This document shows positions 27,504-38,807 of a stretch of 64,000 nucleotides of DNA, one piece after another (positions within the stretch are counted from its first letter, which is position 1; every line of letters starts with the position of its first letter). The notes below the pieces were generated by a model that did no database searches, was not told where the DNA came from, and saw only the letters and a list, made by a program, of their open reading frames with translations. The stretch is from positions 77,936 through 141,935 of the forward strand of contig CALWLK010000088.1 in assembly GCA_944381505.1 (NCBI GenBank), in the 5' to 3' direction. Both the position numbers and the translations under genes were made by a program. This DNA comes from an uncultured Lachnospiraceae bacterium. GTDB taxonomy: Bacteria > Bacillota > Clostridia > Lachnospirales > Lachnospiraceae.

Positions 27504-29748
27504 GAGAAAGCTTTCGGGTATAATCGTGGCGGAGATGATTGTGACGGAGATATTCTCAGGGGCTTTTTCGGGCCTTGGATTTACAGCCTACGCGGCGCAG
27601 GGGGATATCTCGGAGACGGAGGATACCCTCGATACGGCTGTAAGCGACGAGACTATGTATGTAAATCTTGACCCCTACGGCAAAGTCATAAAGACGAGCG
27701 TGGTCAAGGCCGTGAGCTCCTCCGCGGACATGGAATATATGGATTACGGCAGCTACACAGAGGCTTTGAACATGTCAAACGACGAGGAGCTACGGCTCAC
27801 GGAGGAGGGAGTCTCCTTCAGGCTCAAAGGAGACGGAAAGAAGTTCTACTATGAGGGAAGGCTTGAGCCGGAGAGCGTAGGCCTTCCTTGGAGCTTCGAG
27901 ATAAGCTATAAGCTTAACGGAATGCCTGTACGGGCAGAGGATCTGGCGGGAGCCTCAGGTCTTGTGGAGACGGACGTGAAGGTGATCCCCCGCGATGATT
28001 GCAGCGAATATATGAAAAACAACATGATACTCTCCTGCTTCATCCCTGTGGATGATGAAAAGGTGTATTCGGTGGACGCTCCCGGCTCCCAGACCCAGAC
28101 TGTGGGAGACATGACAGGCGTAATGTTTACAGCCCTTCCCGGGGAGGAGAAGGAGTTCGCCGTAAGGCTGGGCTGCAATGATTATGAGAGCATAGGCGTG
28201 ATATTTCTGATGATACCCGCCACCATGGACAGCTTCGACAACATAAAGGACATTAAAGAGCTAAAGGATACATGGAAGGAAAGCGGAGACGCCATGTATG
28301 AGAGTATGGATGACATGCTCGCCGTTACCGAGTCCATGAGGGAGGAGATGACGGGGCTCAAGGATAGCCTCAACTACATGGACAGCGCAAGGCAAAAGGC
28401 CTCCGCGAACAGGGAAGCTGTCTTGGATGCGGGGGACGTGACGGTGGAAGCCCTCACAGCCCTCTCCGGAGCCACCGGAAAGATGGTGCCCTATGTGAGT
28501 ACCGGAAAGGATGCCCTGGAAAAGCTTGATGACAACTTCGATTCCACGGTGATAACCCTTGCGAGTATGCAGAAGCCTTTAAACAACATGTTTTGGGGTC
28601 TTGGAAGCATACAGGACGGCTCCGACGACATTTGTGCGGATATAGAGAGGCTAAGGCCCTATATAGAGGAGTTTGAGGCGGAGGACGCAAAGCTCCAAAA
28701 GGAGATCTCCGCTCTCACAGGAGCCATTGAGGAGGCGATGAAGTCATTGGGGGCGGGAAAGACCGTAAATACGGCGGACCTCATATCGGAGTACGGCCTT
28801 GAGGATACGGTCAGTGAATTCTGCGAGGAGCACGACATAGACGAGGAGCTTTTCTATGACTATCTGTATGATAAGGAAGAGGGCACAGAGGACGCTTCAC
28901 CCTCGACCTCCCGCAGAAGAAACAAGAAATATGAGGAACTTGAGAAGCTTTTGTACGACGAGATACTTTATTCGGGAGGCGCCGGAGAGAGGGACGCCGC
29001 CCTCATAAGTCTTGTGGAGCTCATAAAAAACATGGATGAGACGAAGGCGGTGATAGGCAGCGCCGCAAGGCAGAAGGAAAACCTCATAAAGATAGCGTCG
29101 GCCTCGCAGGCTGTGGTATCCTCAGCGGATACGCTTCTTAAGGGAGTGAGCAGGACTGCCGGAGGGGCGAGGATGGTGTCTCGACAGCTTATTGACCTGA
29201 CTAACGACGTGAGGAATCTGGACGCCATAATGGGAATGTACTACAGCGATCTGCAGAACTCTCTCAGCGACGTGGAGGGGCTTCTGGGAGAGACGGAGAG
29301 GACCCTTGACTCTGTGGCCTCCTCACTCATGCTCATTCAAAGGACACTGAGAGACATTTCGGATGATGTGGACGCGGGGCTCAAGGAGAGCATAGACTCC
29401 TCTCTGAGCCTTATCGAAAAGAGCATGGGCCTTTTTGACAGCGTTTCGGGCATCAGGGAGAGCGGAGGCATGATGAAGGACACTCTTGACCGGGAGACAG
29501 AGAAATTTGAGGAGGAGAATAACTTTTTAAATATCGACCCCTCTGCAGAGCTTCAGTCCTTCACCTCGGAGAAGAACAGGACGCCTGAGAGCATTCAGAT
29601 AATAGTGAGGTCCGACGAGATAAGCCGAGACGAGGACGAAAACGAGATATCAGACGCGGAATATGAGGAGGAGGAACCGGGGATACTCGCAAGGATAGGA
29701 AGGATATTTACAAGCATTTGGGAGGCGATAAAGGGATTTTTCAAGTAG
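27472..29748 (+). CDS. Exported coiled-coil protein paired with the MMPL transporter
   Basis: A 758-residue protein I cannot assign to a characterised function. It has a basic N-terminus and hydrophobic signal or anchor (about residues 10-42), then a beta-type region (about 50-270) containing VNLDPYGKVIKTSVVKAV. A long helical, heptad-rich region follows (about 280-690), interrupted by an acidic linker near 450-480. The C-terminus is acidic with a short amphipathic end (ILARIGRIFTSIWEAIKGFF). Similar uncharacterised proteins, reminiscent of YhgE-type extracellular regions, are found beside MMPL genes in Firmicutes. The 32-nt overlap with the transporter argues for a shared complex, perhaps an extracytoplasmic adaptor or tether. 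Confidence 0.8.
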   Translation: MWDSALIKIIKRKLSGIIVAEMIVTEIFSGAFSGLGFTAYAAQGDISETEDTLDTAVSDETMYVNLDPYGKVIKTSVVKAVSSSADMEYMDYGSYTEALNMSNDEELRLTEEGVSFRLKGDGKKFYYEGRLEPESVGLPWSFEISYKLNGMPVRAEDLAGASGLVETDVKVIPRDDCSEYMKNNMILSCFIPVDDEKVYSVDAPGSQTQTVGDMTGVMFTALPGEEKEFAVRLGCNDYESIGVIFLMIPATMDSFDNIKDIKELKDTWKESGDAMYESMDDMLAVTESMREEMTGLKDSLNYMDSARQKASANREAVLDAGDVTVEALTALSGATGKMVPYVSTGKDALEKLDDNFDSTVITLASMQKPLNNMFWGLGSIQDGSDDICADIERLRPYIEEFEAEDAKLQKEISALTGAIEEAMKSLGAGKTVNTADLISEYGLEDTVSEFCEEHDIDEELFYDYLYDKEEGTEDASPSTSRRRNKKYEELEKLLYDEILYSGGAGERDAALISLVELIKNMDETKAVIGSAARQKENLIKIASASQAVVSSADTLLKGVSRTAGGARMVSRQLIDLTNDVRNLDAIMGMYYSDLQNSLSDVEGLLGETERTLDSVASSLMLIQRTLRDISDDVDAGLKESIDSSLSLIEKSMGLFDSVSGIRESGGMMKDTLDRETEKFEEENNFLNIDPSAELQSFTSEKNRTPESIQIIVRSDEISRDEDENEISDAEYEEEEPGILARIGRIFTSIWEAIKGFFK

Positions 29749-29758
29749 GGAAAGGATA

Positions 29759-29796
29759 TTACATATTTCTTACCATGTTCTTACCTTTTGTTAAAT
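29759..29796. promoter_or_regulatory. Phased TTAC repeats, OmpR/WalR-type site
   Basis: TTAC occurs at 29759, 29770 and 29781, exactly 11 bp apart, followed by TTAA at 29791. Two copies extend to TTCTTACC. On the minus strand this reads GGTAAG-N5-GGTAAG-N5-TGTAAT, resembling the hexamer-N5-hexamer sites of OmpR-family response regulators, including the WalR consensus TGTAAH-N5-TGTAAH. It sits immediately upstream of the -35 of the 3D-domain gene. Confidence 0.55.
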
Positions 29797-29800
29797 AAAC

Positions 29801-29829
29801 TTGTTTTGAACTTAAAAGTATTTTATACT
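29801..29829 (+). promoter_or_regulatory. Promoter of the 3D-domain gene
   Basis: TTGTTT (29801-29806), 17-nt spacer, TATACT (29824-29829), directly downstream of the phased TTAC repeats. Confidence 0.65.
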
Positions 29830-29873
29830 ACAAGCACTTAAACATGTTTTTCGGTTTTGAAAGGAAGAAATTA

Positions 29874-30632
29874 ATGAATATTATCCCTAAAAAGATATTG
29901 ATGTGGGTCATACCCGCCTGCCTCTGCATTATACTCCTTTCGGTGGGAGACAAGACCTACGGAGCGGAGCTTACAGCCTTTGAAAGGGGCGACGAGGCCA
30001 TTGGGGCGGACACCGACGGGAACTATGTGCTCAGCGATATGCCCTACGAGTCAGGAGAGAAGGGCAGAGCGAGCGTCATAATAAGGCTCGGCGAGGAGCA
30101 GAATACGGAGGCTCCCGCAGCCGATGCGGGAGAGAGCGCTTCATCGGGTGAAGCCGAGGGCGGAAGCTCCGGGAACAGCCGGGTCGTGACAGGGGTTCAC
30201 GGAGGCCCGGGAGTGTCGGTGCCCGAAGGAGAGTCGGAGACAGTGGCCGAGGAGGAGGCCGACGGAGTGTTCATGTTGGACGGTGTGGCCTACAGGAAGG
30301 CCGAGCTCGTCGGAAACTTCAAGCTCACGGGCTACTGCGGATGCTCTAACTGCGGAGGCGGACAGGCCACCTACTCAGGCACCACCCCCAGAGCAAAGCA
30401 CACCATAGCGGCGGATCTCTCCGTGCTCCCCATAGGCACCAAGGTCATCATTGAGGGGACCTCAGGGCCCACCGTACACAACTTCGACGGTATCTATGAC
30501 GTGGAGGACAAGGGAAGCGGAGTAAACGGCAATCACATAGACATCTATTTCGACACCCACAAGGAGGCACGCTCTGTGACGGACCCCGGATGGCAGTATT
30601 CGGACGTTTGGATCGCGGTTCCTGTGGAGTAA
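29874..30632 (+). CDS. Secreted 3D-domain cell-wall protein
   Basis: A 252-residue exported protein. The signal peptide is about residues 1-31 (ending near TYGA). A low-complexity Glu/Ala/Gly/Ser linker follows, then a C-terminal 3D domain (YocH/YuiC and MltA-like double-psi barrel) with the conserved aspartates in AADLSVLPIGT, VEDKGSG and HIDIYFDTH. A CGCSNCGGG element is typical of the clostridial version. Such domains are linked to lytic transglycosylase activity. The ATG at 29874 has AAGGAAG upstream; an ATG at 29844 would precede the signal peptide awkwardly. A terminator follows. Confidence 0.88.
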   Translation: MNIIPKKILMWVIPACLCIILLSVGDKTYGAELTAFERGDEAIGADTDGNYVLSDMPYESGEKGRASVIIRLGEEQNTEAPAADAGESASSGEAEGGSSGNSRVVTGVHGGPGVSVPEGESETVAEEEADGVFMLDGVAYRKAELVGNFKLTGYCGCSNCGGGQATYSGTTPRAKHTIAADLSVLPIGTKVIIEGTSGPTVHNFDGIYDVEDKGSGVNGNHIDIYFDTHKEARSVTDPGWQYSDVWIAVPVE

Positions 30633-30708
30633 GGTCATCGTAAATATGAAGATGTACTTAAAAATGTCGATGTAACCGGAAAAAAACGAAATAAGAGAGG
30701 ATATAAAG

Positions 30709-30740
30709 CACAGCCACATGTAAAAGCGGGCTGTGTTTTT
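30709..30740 (+). terminator. Terminator of the 3D-domain gene
   Basis: Stem CACAGCC/GGCTGTG with a 13-nt loop followed by five T. Confidence 0.8.
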
Positions 30741-30906
30741 GTGTATATAAATATATGATCGGATAAGGTGTGAAAGGAAAAAATGAGGAAAAAGATAAAG
30801 TAAGGCCTTTCCAAGAAATTTCCGGGTCCGCCCTTGATTAACTCCGATTTAAAAAGTATAATATCCACGGTTACATGGATTTATCTACAGGAGTTTTTTG
30901 AGTTTT

Positions 30907-32100
30907 ATGATGACAGGCCTTGAATTATATATTCATATTCCCTTCTGCGCCAAAAAGTGCAATTACTGTGACTTTTTATCCTTCAGGACAATACCCTCGG
31001 TGCATACTGCATATATAAGGAAGCTGAAGGAGGAGATAGCCTACTGCGCGGCGAAATGTGAGGGAAGAAGTGTGTCAAGCATATATATAGGAGGGGGCAC
31101 CCCCTCTGTCCTTGAAGCGGAGCTCATAGAGTCTGTCATGAACATGCTATTTGAGAGATTTTGCGTGGAGGAGGATGCGGAGATAAGTATAGAGTGCAAT
31201 CCGGGCTCCACACTGAGGCATAAGTTTGCAGCCTACAAGAGATGCGGAATAAACAGGCTCAGCATAGGCCTGCAGTCGGCAAACAACGATGAGCTGAGGA
31301 CCCTCGGGAGGATACACAGCTTTGAGGAGTTCTTGAAGTGCTATCAGGGAGCCAGGATGGAGGGCTTCAACAATATAAACGTGGATCTCATAAACTGCAT
31401 CCCCGGACAGACCGCCTCCACCTGGAAGAAGACTCTCAAAAATATTGTGATGTTAAAGCCCGAGCATATCTCCGTGTATAATCTCATAATCGAGCCGGGA
31501 ACCCCCTTTTTCAGGATGAATGAGGATGGGCTTTTGGAGCTTCCCGATGAGGAGACCGACGAGGAGATAGACGAGTTTACGAGGAGCTATCTCAAACAGA
31601 CCGGCTACGAGAGATATGAGATAAGCAACTGGTCGAAGCCCTCATATGAGTGCAGACACAATATCGGCTACTGGACGGAGAGGGAATATCTGGGAATGGG
31701 CCTTGGTGCCGCGTCGTTTTTTGACGGCATGAGGTTTTCCGACACCTCGGATCTTCAAAGGTATCTGGAGCTGGATTTCTCGGATCCCGACATAGAGAAG
31801 AAGCTCCATATAGAAAAGAAGGAGCTTAGCCGTGAGGAGGAGATGGAGGAATTCATGTTCCTTGGACTCCGGATGACGAGGGGCATATCGGCGACGGACT
31901 TTCTGGTAAGGTTCAAGGTCAAGGTGGAGTCGGTCTACGGGGACAAGCTCAAAAAGTTTACGGACCTCAAGCTCATGGAGAAGGAGGGCTACAGATACAG
32001 GCTCACGGAGAGAGGCATGGATGTAAGCAATGTCATAATGAGCGAGTTTCTGTTGTCGGAGGAAAATGATAAAGGAGAGATTTCGGAAGATGAAAAATAA
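30907..32100 (+). CDS. hemW: HemW-type radical SAM protein
   Basis: A 397-residue radical SAM protein. The cluster ligands are C14, C18 and C21 (CAKKCNYC), followed by the SAM motif GGGTPS. The start LELYIHIPFC and overall length match HemW, formerly annotated as oxygen-independent coproporphyrinogen oxidase and now regarded as a haem chaperone. The extra Cys after CNYC that marks true HemN is absent (CNYCDF), which favours HemW. ATG 30907 is used; a TTG at 30898 lies close behind AGGAG. In many Firmicutes hemW lies near hrcA, as here. Confidence 0.93.
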   Translation: MMTGLELYIHIPFCAKKCNYCDFLSFRTIPSVHTAYIRKLKEEIAYCAAKCEGRSVSSIYIGGGTPSVLEAELIESVMNMLFERFCVEEDAEISIECNPGSTLRHKFAAYKRCGINRLSIGLQSANNDELRTLGRIHSFEEFLKCYQGARMEGFNNINVDLINCIPGQTASTWKKTLKNIVMLKPEHISVYNLIIEPGTPFFRMNEDGLLELPDEETDEEIDEFTRSYLKQTGYERYEISNWSKPSYECRHNIGYWTEREYLGMGLGAASFFDGMRFSDTSDLQRYLELDFSDPDIEKKLHIEKKELSREEEMEEFMFLGLRMTRGISATDFLVRFKVKVESVYGDKLKKFTDLKLMEKEGYRYRLTERGMDVSNVIMSEFLLSEENDKGEISEDEK

Positions 32101-32767
32101 AAGAAACGGAAAGATTAAGGCAAATAAAGCCGCAGCCCTTATGGGAGCTCTGCTCCTTGCAGCCTCGATATCCGGCTGCACAGTCGAAAACGGGGTGAAC
32201 CCTGAGGAGGAGTATCTTGAGGGATATATTGAGGAAAACGGCTCAGCAAATGCCGAGGAGGAGACGGGACAGGGGCCTGAGGACTACCTCTCTGCGGCTC
32301 TGTCAAAGTTCAGCGTGAGAGACCTTGAGGGAAATGAGGTCACGGAGGAGATATATAAGAATTCGGAGCTCACCATGATAAATCTCTGGGGAACCTTCTG
32401 TGGCCCCTGCATAAACGAGATGCCGGAGCTGGGAGAATTGTCTCGGGAGCTTTCGGAGGAGGGGAGAGTGCAGATAATAGGGATACCCTTGGACGTGGTG
32501 GTATTGAATGGCAATAACGAGATAGTTTCCGATGAGGAGATGGTGGGAAAGGCCCTTGAGATAGTGGAGGAGACAGGGGCGGATTACACTCACCTTATCC
32601 CCGAGGGGGATTTCGGAATGTATCTCATAGGCTCGGGAGCCGCTCAGTATGTGCCTACCACCTTTTTTGTGGATTCCGAGGGAAAGCTCGTAGGAGAAGG
32701 GGTGGTCGGAGCAAAGGACAAGGCTTCCTGGGAAAAGGAGATAGAAGAAAGGCTCGGAAGCCTTTGA
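32090..32767 (+). CDS. TlpA-like thioredoxin lipoprotein
   Basis: A 225-residue lipoprotein with a thioredoxin fold. The lipobox ISGC places the lipidated Cys at residue 30, an acidic linker follows, and the redox motif WGTFCGPC has C104 and C107. The cis-Pro region is YVPTTFFVD. It would act outside the membrane as a thiol-disulfide reductase. The start at 32090 gives a standard lipoprotein signal; ATG 32066 has GGAGG only 3 nt away. It overlaps the end of hemW. Confidence 0.88.
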   Translation: MKNKRNGKIKANKAAALMGALLLAASISGCTVENGVNPEEEYLEGYIEENGSANAEEETGQGPEDYLSAALSKFSVRDLEGNEVTEEIYKNSELTMINLWGTFCGPCINEMPELGELSRELSEEGRVQIIGIPLDVVVLNGNNEIVSDEEMVGKALEIVEETGADYTHLIPEGDFGMYLIGSGAAQYVPTTFFVDSEGKLVGEGVVGAKDKASWEKEIEERLGSL

Positions 32768-32802
32768 TATAAGAAATATTCTTAATCAAATTATACATTT
32801 TC

Positions 32803-32872
32803 AGAGGCTCATAAGCCTGCGCCGAGGCCGGGAAGGATCCGGGCATCTTCGGTGCGGGGCAATGAGCTTTTT
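32803..32872 (+). terminator. Long multi-part terminator hairpin
   Basis: An outer stem GCTCAT/ATGAGC encloses a strong GC stem (815-825 with 849-860, one bulge) and an inner CCGG/CCGG stem, then five T. About 65 nt are almost fully paired, much longer than an ordinary terminator. It closes the hemW-tlpA unit. The architecture resembles the hairpin at 43023-43089. Confidence 0.7.
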
Positions 32873-32921
32873 ATTTATCTTTGCTTTATAAATATTTCAT
32901 AGAATTTATATGTCGATACTA

Positions 32922-32950
32922 TTGACATTTGACGGGCTGTATTATATTAT
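32922..32950 (+). promoter_or_regulatory. hrcA: SigA promoter of the hrcA operon
   Basis: TTGACA (32922-32927), 17-nt spacer, TATTAT (32945-32950), just upstream of the CIRCE element. Confidence 0.85.
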
Positions 32951-32961
32951 ATAGCAGGATG

Positions 32962-32988
32962 TTAGCAGTCGTAAGATTAGAGTGCTAA
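32962..32988 (+). promoter_or_regulatory. CIRCE operator
   Basis: TTAGCAGTC-N9-GAGTGCTAA, one mismatch from the CIRCE consensus TTAGCACTC-N9-GAGTGCTAA. It is the binding site of the HrcA repressor encoded directly downstream, so the operon is autoregulated and heat inducible. Confidence 0.97.
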
Positions 32989-33008
32989 CAGGATAAGGGG
33001 CTGATATT

Positions 33009-34073
33009 ATGGAATTGGATGCAAGGAAAATCATAATATTGAAAACCATCATCAAGAACTATCTTGAGACAGGAGAGCCGGTGGGTTCGAGGACCATCTC
33101 GAAGTATTCAGAGCTCAACTTGAGCTCCGCGACCATAAGAAACGAGATGAGCGACCTTGAGGAGATGGGCTATATCATTCAGCCTCACACCTCTGCGGGC
33201 AGGATACCCTCGGACAAGGGCTACAGGTTTTACGTGGACAGCATCATGAAGGAGAGCGACGACAGGGTAAACGAGGTCACCGAGCTCATGGTGAAGAAGG
33301 TGGACAAGCTTGAGATGCTCTTAAAGAGCCTCGTGCGGCATCTGGCCCTCGATACCAATTATGCGGCTTTGATAAGCGCACCCGCCCTCTCCAAAAACAA
33401 GATAAAATATCTCCAGCTCTCAAGGCCGGGAGAGAGGAAGCTCCTCCTGATACTTGTGCTTGAGGGAAATATGATCAAGAACGAGATAATCACCGTAGAC
33501 GAGGATCCCGACATGGAGACGGTGCTGAATCTCACCATAGTCATCAACAATCGCCTTTCGGGGCTTTGCTTAAACGATATCACCCCCACTGTGGTAAACG
33601 AGGTCCTGGCTCAGTCCGGGGGACACAAGAGCACAGTGCGAGCCGTGTTGAACGCCGTTGTGGAGATGATAGAGGCCGGGGAGGATGCTGCCGATATCTA
33701 CACCTCCGGAGCCACGAACATACTCAAGTACCCCGAGCTCACAGATATAGAGAAGGCCACAGAGCTGATATCGGCCTTCGAGGAGAAGGATAAGCTCACA
33801 AAGCTCGTCTCCGAGGTGTCCGAATCTACAGACAGCGACACAAAAAACAGCCTTCAGGTCTATATAGGAGGCGAGGGCCCCATACAAAATATGCGGGACT
33901 GCTCGCTGGTGACTGCCAACTATGAGCTTGGCGACGGGCTGAGAGGCGTGATAGGAGTCATAGGGCCCAAGCGAATGGATTACGAGAAGGTGCTTTCAAC
34001 AATGAAAAACCTTATGGAGCAGCTTGACAAGACCTTCGGAAAAGACTCCGACACAAAGAAAGGGAAGGGATAG
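33009..34073 (+). CDS. hrcA: Heat-inducible transcription repressor HrcA
   Basis: A 354-residue HrcA. The N-terminal winged helix reads LKTIIKNYLETGEPVGSRTISK, followed by the SSATIRNEMSDLEEMGYI recognition region and the conserved PHTSAGRIPSDKGYRFYVD. It represses chaperone genes by binding CIRCE, and its folding depends on GroE in studied species. First gene of hrcA-grpE-dnaK-dnaJ. Confidence 0.98.
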   Translation: MELDARKIIILKTIIKNYLETGEPVGSRTISKYSELNLSSATIRNEMSDLEEMGYIIQPHTSAGRIPSDKGYRFYVDSIMKESDDRVNEVTELMVKKVDKLEMLLKSLVRHLALDTNYAALISAPALSKNKIKYLQLSRPGERKLLLILVLEGNMIKNEIITVDEDPDMETVLNLTIVINNRLSGLCLNDITPTVVNEVLAQSGGHKSTVRAVLNAVVEMIEAGEDAADIYTSGATNILKYPELTDIEKATELISAFEEKDKLTKLVSEVSESTDSDTKNSLQVYIGGEGPIQNMRDCSLVTANYELGDGLRGVIGVIGPKRMDYEKVLSTMKNLMEQLDKTFGKDSDTKKGKG

Positions 34074-34078
34074 ACAAA

Positions 34079-34702
34079 ATGGCTGAAAAGGATATAAATA
34101 GAGAGACCGACAAGGATATAGAGGACTTAAAGGAAGCCGCGGAGACGGAGGAAAAAGAGTCTCCTGAAAATGAGACGGCTCCCGAGGAGGCTAAGGCCGA
34201 GGAGACGGAGAGCGCTCCTGAGAAGGGAGAAGCGAAAGAGCCTTCATCCGAGGATAAGAAGAAGGATCCCAAGGATGAAAAGATCGATGAGCTCACCGAC
34301 AGATGGAAGCGCCTTATGGCGGAGTTCGACAACTTCAGAAAAAGGACCGACGCCGAGAAGGCGGGTATGTACTCGGAGGGAGAACGGACAGTCCTTGAGA
34401 AGATACTTCCCGTGGTGGACAATTTTGAGAGAGCTCTGGCCACAGTTCCGGAGGACAAGAAGGAGGACTCCTTCGTTGCGGGAATGGAGAAGATATACAG
34501 ACAGTTCTCGGAGCTTTTGAAAGGCTTCGGAGTGGAGCCCATAGAGGCTGTAGGACAAAAATTCGACTCGAACCTTCACAATGCGGTGATGCACGTGGAG
34601 GATGAGGAAAAGAAAGAAAACGAGGTGGTGGAGGAATTCCAAAAGGGATATATGTATAAGGACAAGGTGCTCCGCTACAGCATGGTAAAGGTGGCAAATT
34701 AA
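34079..34702 (+). CDS. grpE: Nucleotide exchange factor GrpE
   Basis: A 207-residue GrpE: a highly charged, disordered N-terminus (about 1-65), a long coiled coil with RLMAEFDNFRKRT, and the C-terminal beta domain around GVEPIEAVGQKFD and NEVVEEFQKGYMYKDKVLR. It releases ADP from DnaK. It starts 5 nt after hrcA. Confidence 0.97.
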   Translation: MAEKDINRETDKDIEDLKEAAETEEKESPENETAPEEAKAEETESAPEKGEAKEPSSEDKKKDPKDEKIDELTDRWKRLMAEFDNFRKRTDAEKAGMYSEGERTVLEKILPVVDNFERALATVPEDKKEDSFVAGMEKIYRQFSELLKGFGVEPIEAVGQKFDSNLHNAVMHVEDEEKKENEVVEEFQKGYMYKDKVLRYSMVKVAN

Positions 34703-34751
34703 ACCTTCACATAAATTTTTAACTTTGAGATTTTCAATATTTTCGATATAG

Positions 34752-36635
<1,884 letters not shown>

Positions 36636-36656
36636 AATATCACGGTAGATTATAAA

Positions 36657-36692
36657 AGACCAAGGCGGGGATAAAAACCCCGCTTATGGTCT
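36657..36692 (+). other. Stable hairpin between dnaK and dnaJ
   Basis: Stem GCGGGG/CCCCGC flanked by an outer AGACCA/TGGTCT stem, without a T-run. Probably an mRNA stability or processing element, or partial attenuator, lowering dnaJ relative to dnaK. Confidence 0.55.
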
Positions 36693-36751
36693 GTAGAGAG
36701 AAGGGCTGAGATCGGCCGGATTCTTTATAAATATTACGGAGAGATGATTTT

Positions 36752-37894
36752 ATGGCACAGAAAAGAGATTATTATGAGGTCTTGGGCGTTGACAAGAACG
36801 CCGACGACGCGGCAATAAAGAAGGCCTACAGAGCCCTTGCAAAGAAATATCACCCGGACGCCAATCCCGGAAACAAGGAGGCTGAGGAAAAGTTTAAGGA
36901 GGCCGGGGAGGCCTATGCGGTGCTCTCGGACCCCAAAAAGAGGGAGGCCTACGACCGCTACGGACACGCAGCCTTTGACGCGAACTCGGCGGCGGGACAG
37001 GCCTCGGGCTTCGGCGGCTTCGATTTCGGAGGTATGGATTTTTCTGATATATTCTCGGATCTCTTCGGCTTCGGCGGCGGCAGGAGTTACGGCGGCTTCG
37101 GAGGTTTCGGCGGCGGATACGGCGGGGGACAGAGGATGCCTCAGAAGGGTGCCACTGTCCGCATAAATATGCGAATAACCTTCGAGGAGGCCATATTCGG
37201 CTGTGAGAAGGAGATAGAGCTCGCCTACAAGGATGAGTGTCCCGAGTGCGGCGGCACCGGAGCCAAGAAGGGTACCTCTCCCGTGACCTGCGACAGGTGT
37301 AAGGGCCGAGGCAAGATCACAAGGACCACTACCAGCCCCTTCTTCGGACAGGTGCAGAACGTAACCACCTGCCCTGACTGCGGTGGCACCGGAAAGGTCA
37401 TCAAGGAGAAATGTCCTGAGTGCCGAGGCACAGGATATATACAGACCAAGAAGAGATTCAAGATAAATATCCCGGCAGGAATAGACAACGGACAGGCTGT
37501 AAGGCTTTCGGGAGCGGGAGAGCCCGGAGTAAACGGAGGCCCCAGAGGAGACCTTATGGTGGAAGTCACTGTATCGCCCCATCCTATATTTAAGAGACAG
37601 GGCACCAGCATCTTCTCCACAGTTCCTGTATCATTTGCAAAGATGGTGCTGGGAGGCCCCATAAGGATAAAGACTGTGGACGGCATGGTGGAATACGAGG
37701 TAAAGCCCGGGACGCCTACCGACACCAAGGTAAGGCTCAAGGGAAAGGGCGTGCCCTCCGTCAACGCGAGAAACGTAAGGGGAGACCACTACGTCACTCT
37801 CGTGGTGGAGGTTCCTACAACCCTCACAAGGGAGCAGAAAAAAGCCCTTGAAAAGTATGCTCAGAGCTTGGGCGAGGATGTGAATAAGGCATAA
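36752..37894 (+). CDS. dnaJ: Hsp40 co-chaperone DnaJ
   Basis: A 380-residue type I DnaJ: J-domain with HPD at residues 34-36, a Gly/Phe-rich linker (about 85-130), four CxxCxGxG zinc repeats ([32 protein letters not shown]) and the C-terminal substrate domains. It stimulates DnaK ATPase and delivers clients. It is followed by lgt after 14 nt. Confidence 0.98.
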   Translation: MAQKRDYYEVLGVDKNADDAAIKKAYRALAKKYHPDANPGNKEAEEKFKEAGEAYAVLSDPKKREAYDRYGHAAFDANSAAGQASGFGGFDFGGMDFSDIFSDLFGFGGGRSYGGFGGFGGGYGGGQRMPQKGATVRINMRITFEEAIFGCEKEIELAYKDECPECGGTGAKKGTSPVTCDRCKGRGKITRTTTSPFFGQVQNVTTCPDCGGTGKVIKEKCPECRGTGYIQTKKRFKINIPAGIDNGQAVRLSGAGEPGVNGGPRGDLMVEVTVSPHPIFKRQGTSIFSTVPVSFAKMVLGGPIRIKTVDGMVEYEVKPGTPTDTKVRLKGKGVPSVNARNVRGDHYVTLVVEVPTTLTREQKKALEKYAQSLGEDVNKA

Positions 37895-37908
37895 TATAAG
37901 GAGAAAAC

Positions 37909-38790
37909 ATGACCTACAACGGAGCTGACCTTATATTTCCAAATCTTGGAATAGTTATACAGGACCTTCCGAACCATATCACTGTGTTCGGCTACAGGAT
38001 AGCCTTCTACGGGATAATCATAGGAATAGGAATGCTTCTGGGTATATGGGTGGCCTGCATTGATGCGAAGCGGAGAGGACAAGATCCCGATATATATATT
38101 GATTTTGCATTATATGCAATAATAATATCTGTCATAGGAGCCCGCATATACTATGTGGCCTTCGAGTGGGATTATTACAGCGCTCATCCTGCGGAGATAA
38201 TAAATATCAGAAACGGGGGCCTGGCCATATACGGAGGCATAATTGCGGCCTTTGCCACAGCCTTTGTATATACGAGAATTAAGAAGCTCTCCTTTTTTTC
38301 CTTGGCGGATACGGGAGTGCTGGGACTTATAACAGGACAGATCCTGGGAAGATGGGGGAATTTCTTTAACTGTGAGGCCTTCGGAGGCTATACCGACAAC
38401 CTTTTTGCCATGCGCATAAAGGAATCGCTGGTGAATCCCTCCATGATATCCGAGGAGCTAAAGGCCCACCTGATAAATGACGGGGGCATAACCTACATAC
38501 AGGTCCATCCCACCTTTCTGTATGAGTCGGTATGGAATCTGTGCGCCCTCATATTCCTTGTGTGGTTCGCATCCCGGAGGAAAAAGTGGAACGGACAGAT
38601 AGCCGTGATGTACCTGCTTCTCTATGGAATCGGAAGATTTTTCATAGAAGGGCTAAGGACGGATCAGCTGTTGATACCGGGGACGGCAGTTGCCGTCTCA
38701 CAGGCGCTCTCCGCAGTCCTTGTAATATTTGCTGCCGCAGTGCTTATTATGATGGGCAGAAGGACCAAAGGGAAACCTTATATAAAATGA
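37909..38790 (+). CDS. lgt: Prolipoprotein diacylglyceryl transferase
   Basis: A 293-residue polytopic enzyme adding diacylglycerol to lipobox cysteines. The signature GRWGNFFNCEAFGG (about residues 145-158) and HPTFLYES are present, with seven hydrophobic segments. It sits 14 nt after dnaJ, so it probably receives transcripts from the heat-shock operon. It is the last host gene before the foreign segment. A weak hairpin follows. Confidence 0.96.
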   Translation: MTYNGADLIFPNLGIVIQDLPNHITVFGYRIAFYGIIIGIGMLLGIWVACIDAKRRGQDPDIYIDFALYAIIISVIGARIYYVAFEWDYYSAHPAEIINIRNGGLAIYGGIIAAFATAFVYTRIKKLSFFSLADTGVLGLITGQILGRWGNFFNCEAFGGYTDNLFAMRIKESLVNPSMISEELKAHLINDGGITYIQVHPTFLYESVWNLCALIFLVWFASRRKKWNGQIAVMYLLLYGIGRFFIEGLRTDQLLIPGTAVAVSQALSAVLVIFAAAVLIMMGRRTKGKPYIK

Positions 38791-38807
38791 TTATGATAAA
38801 TGTTGCC

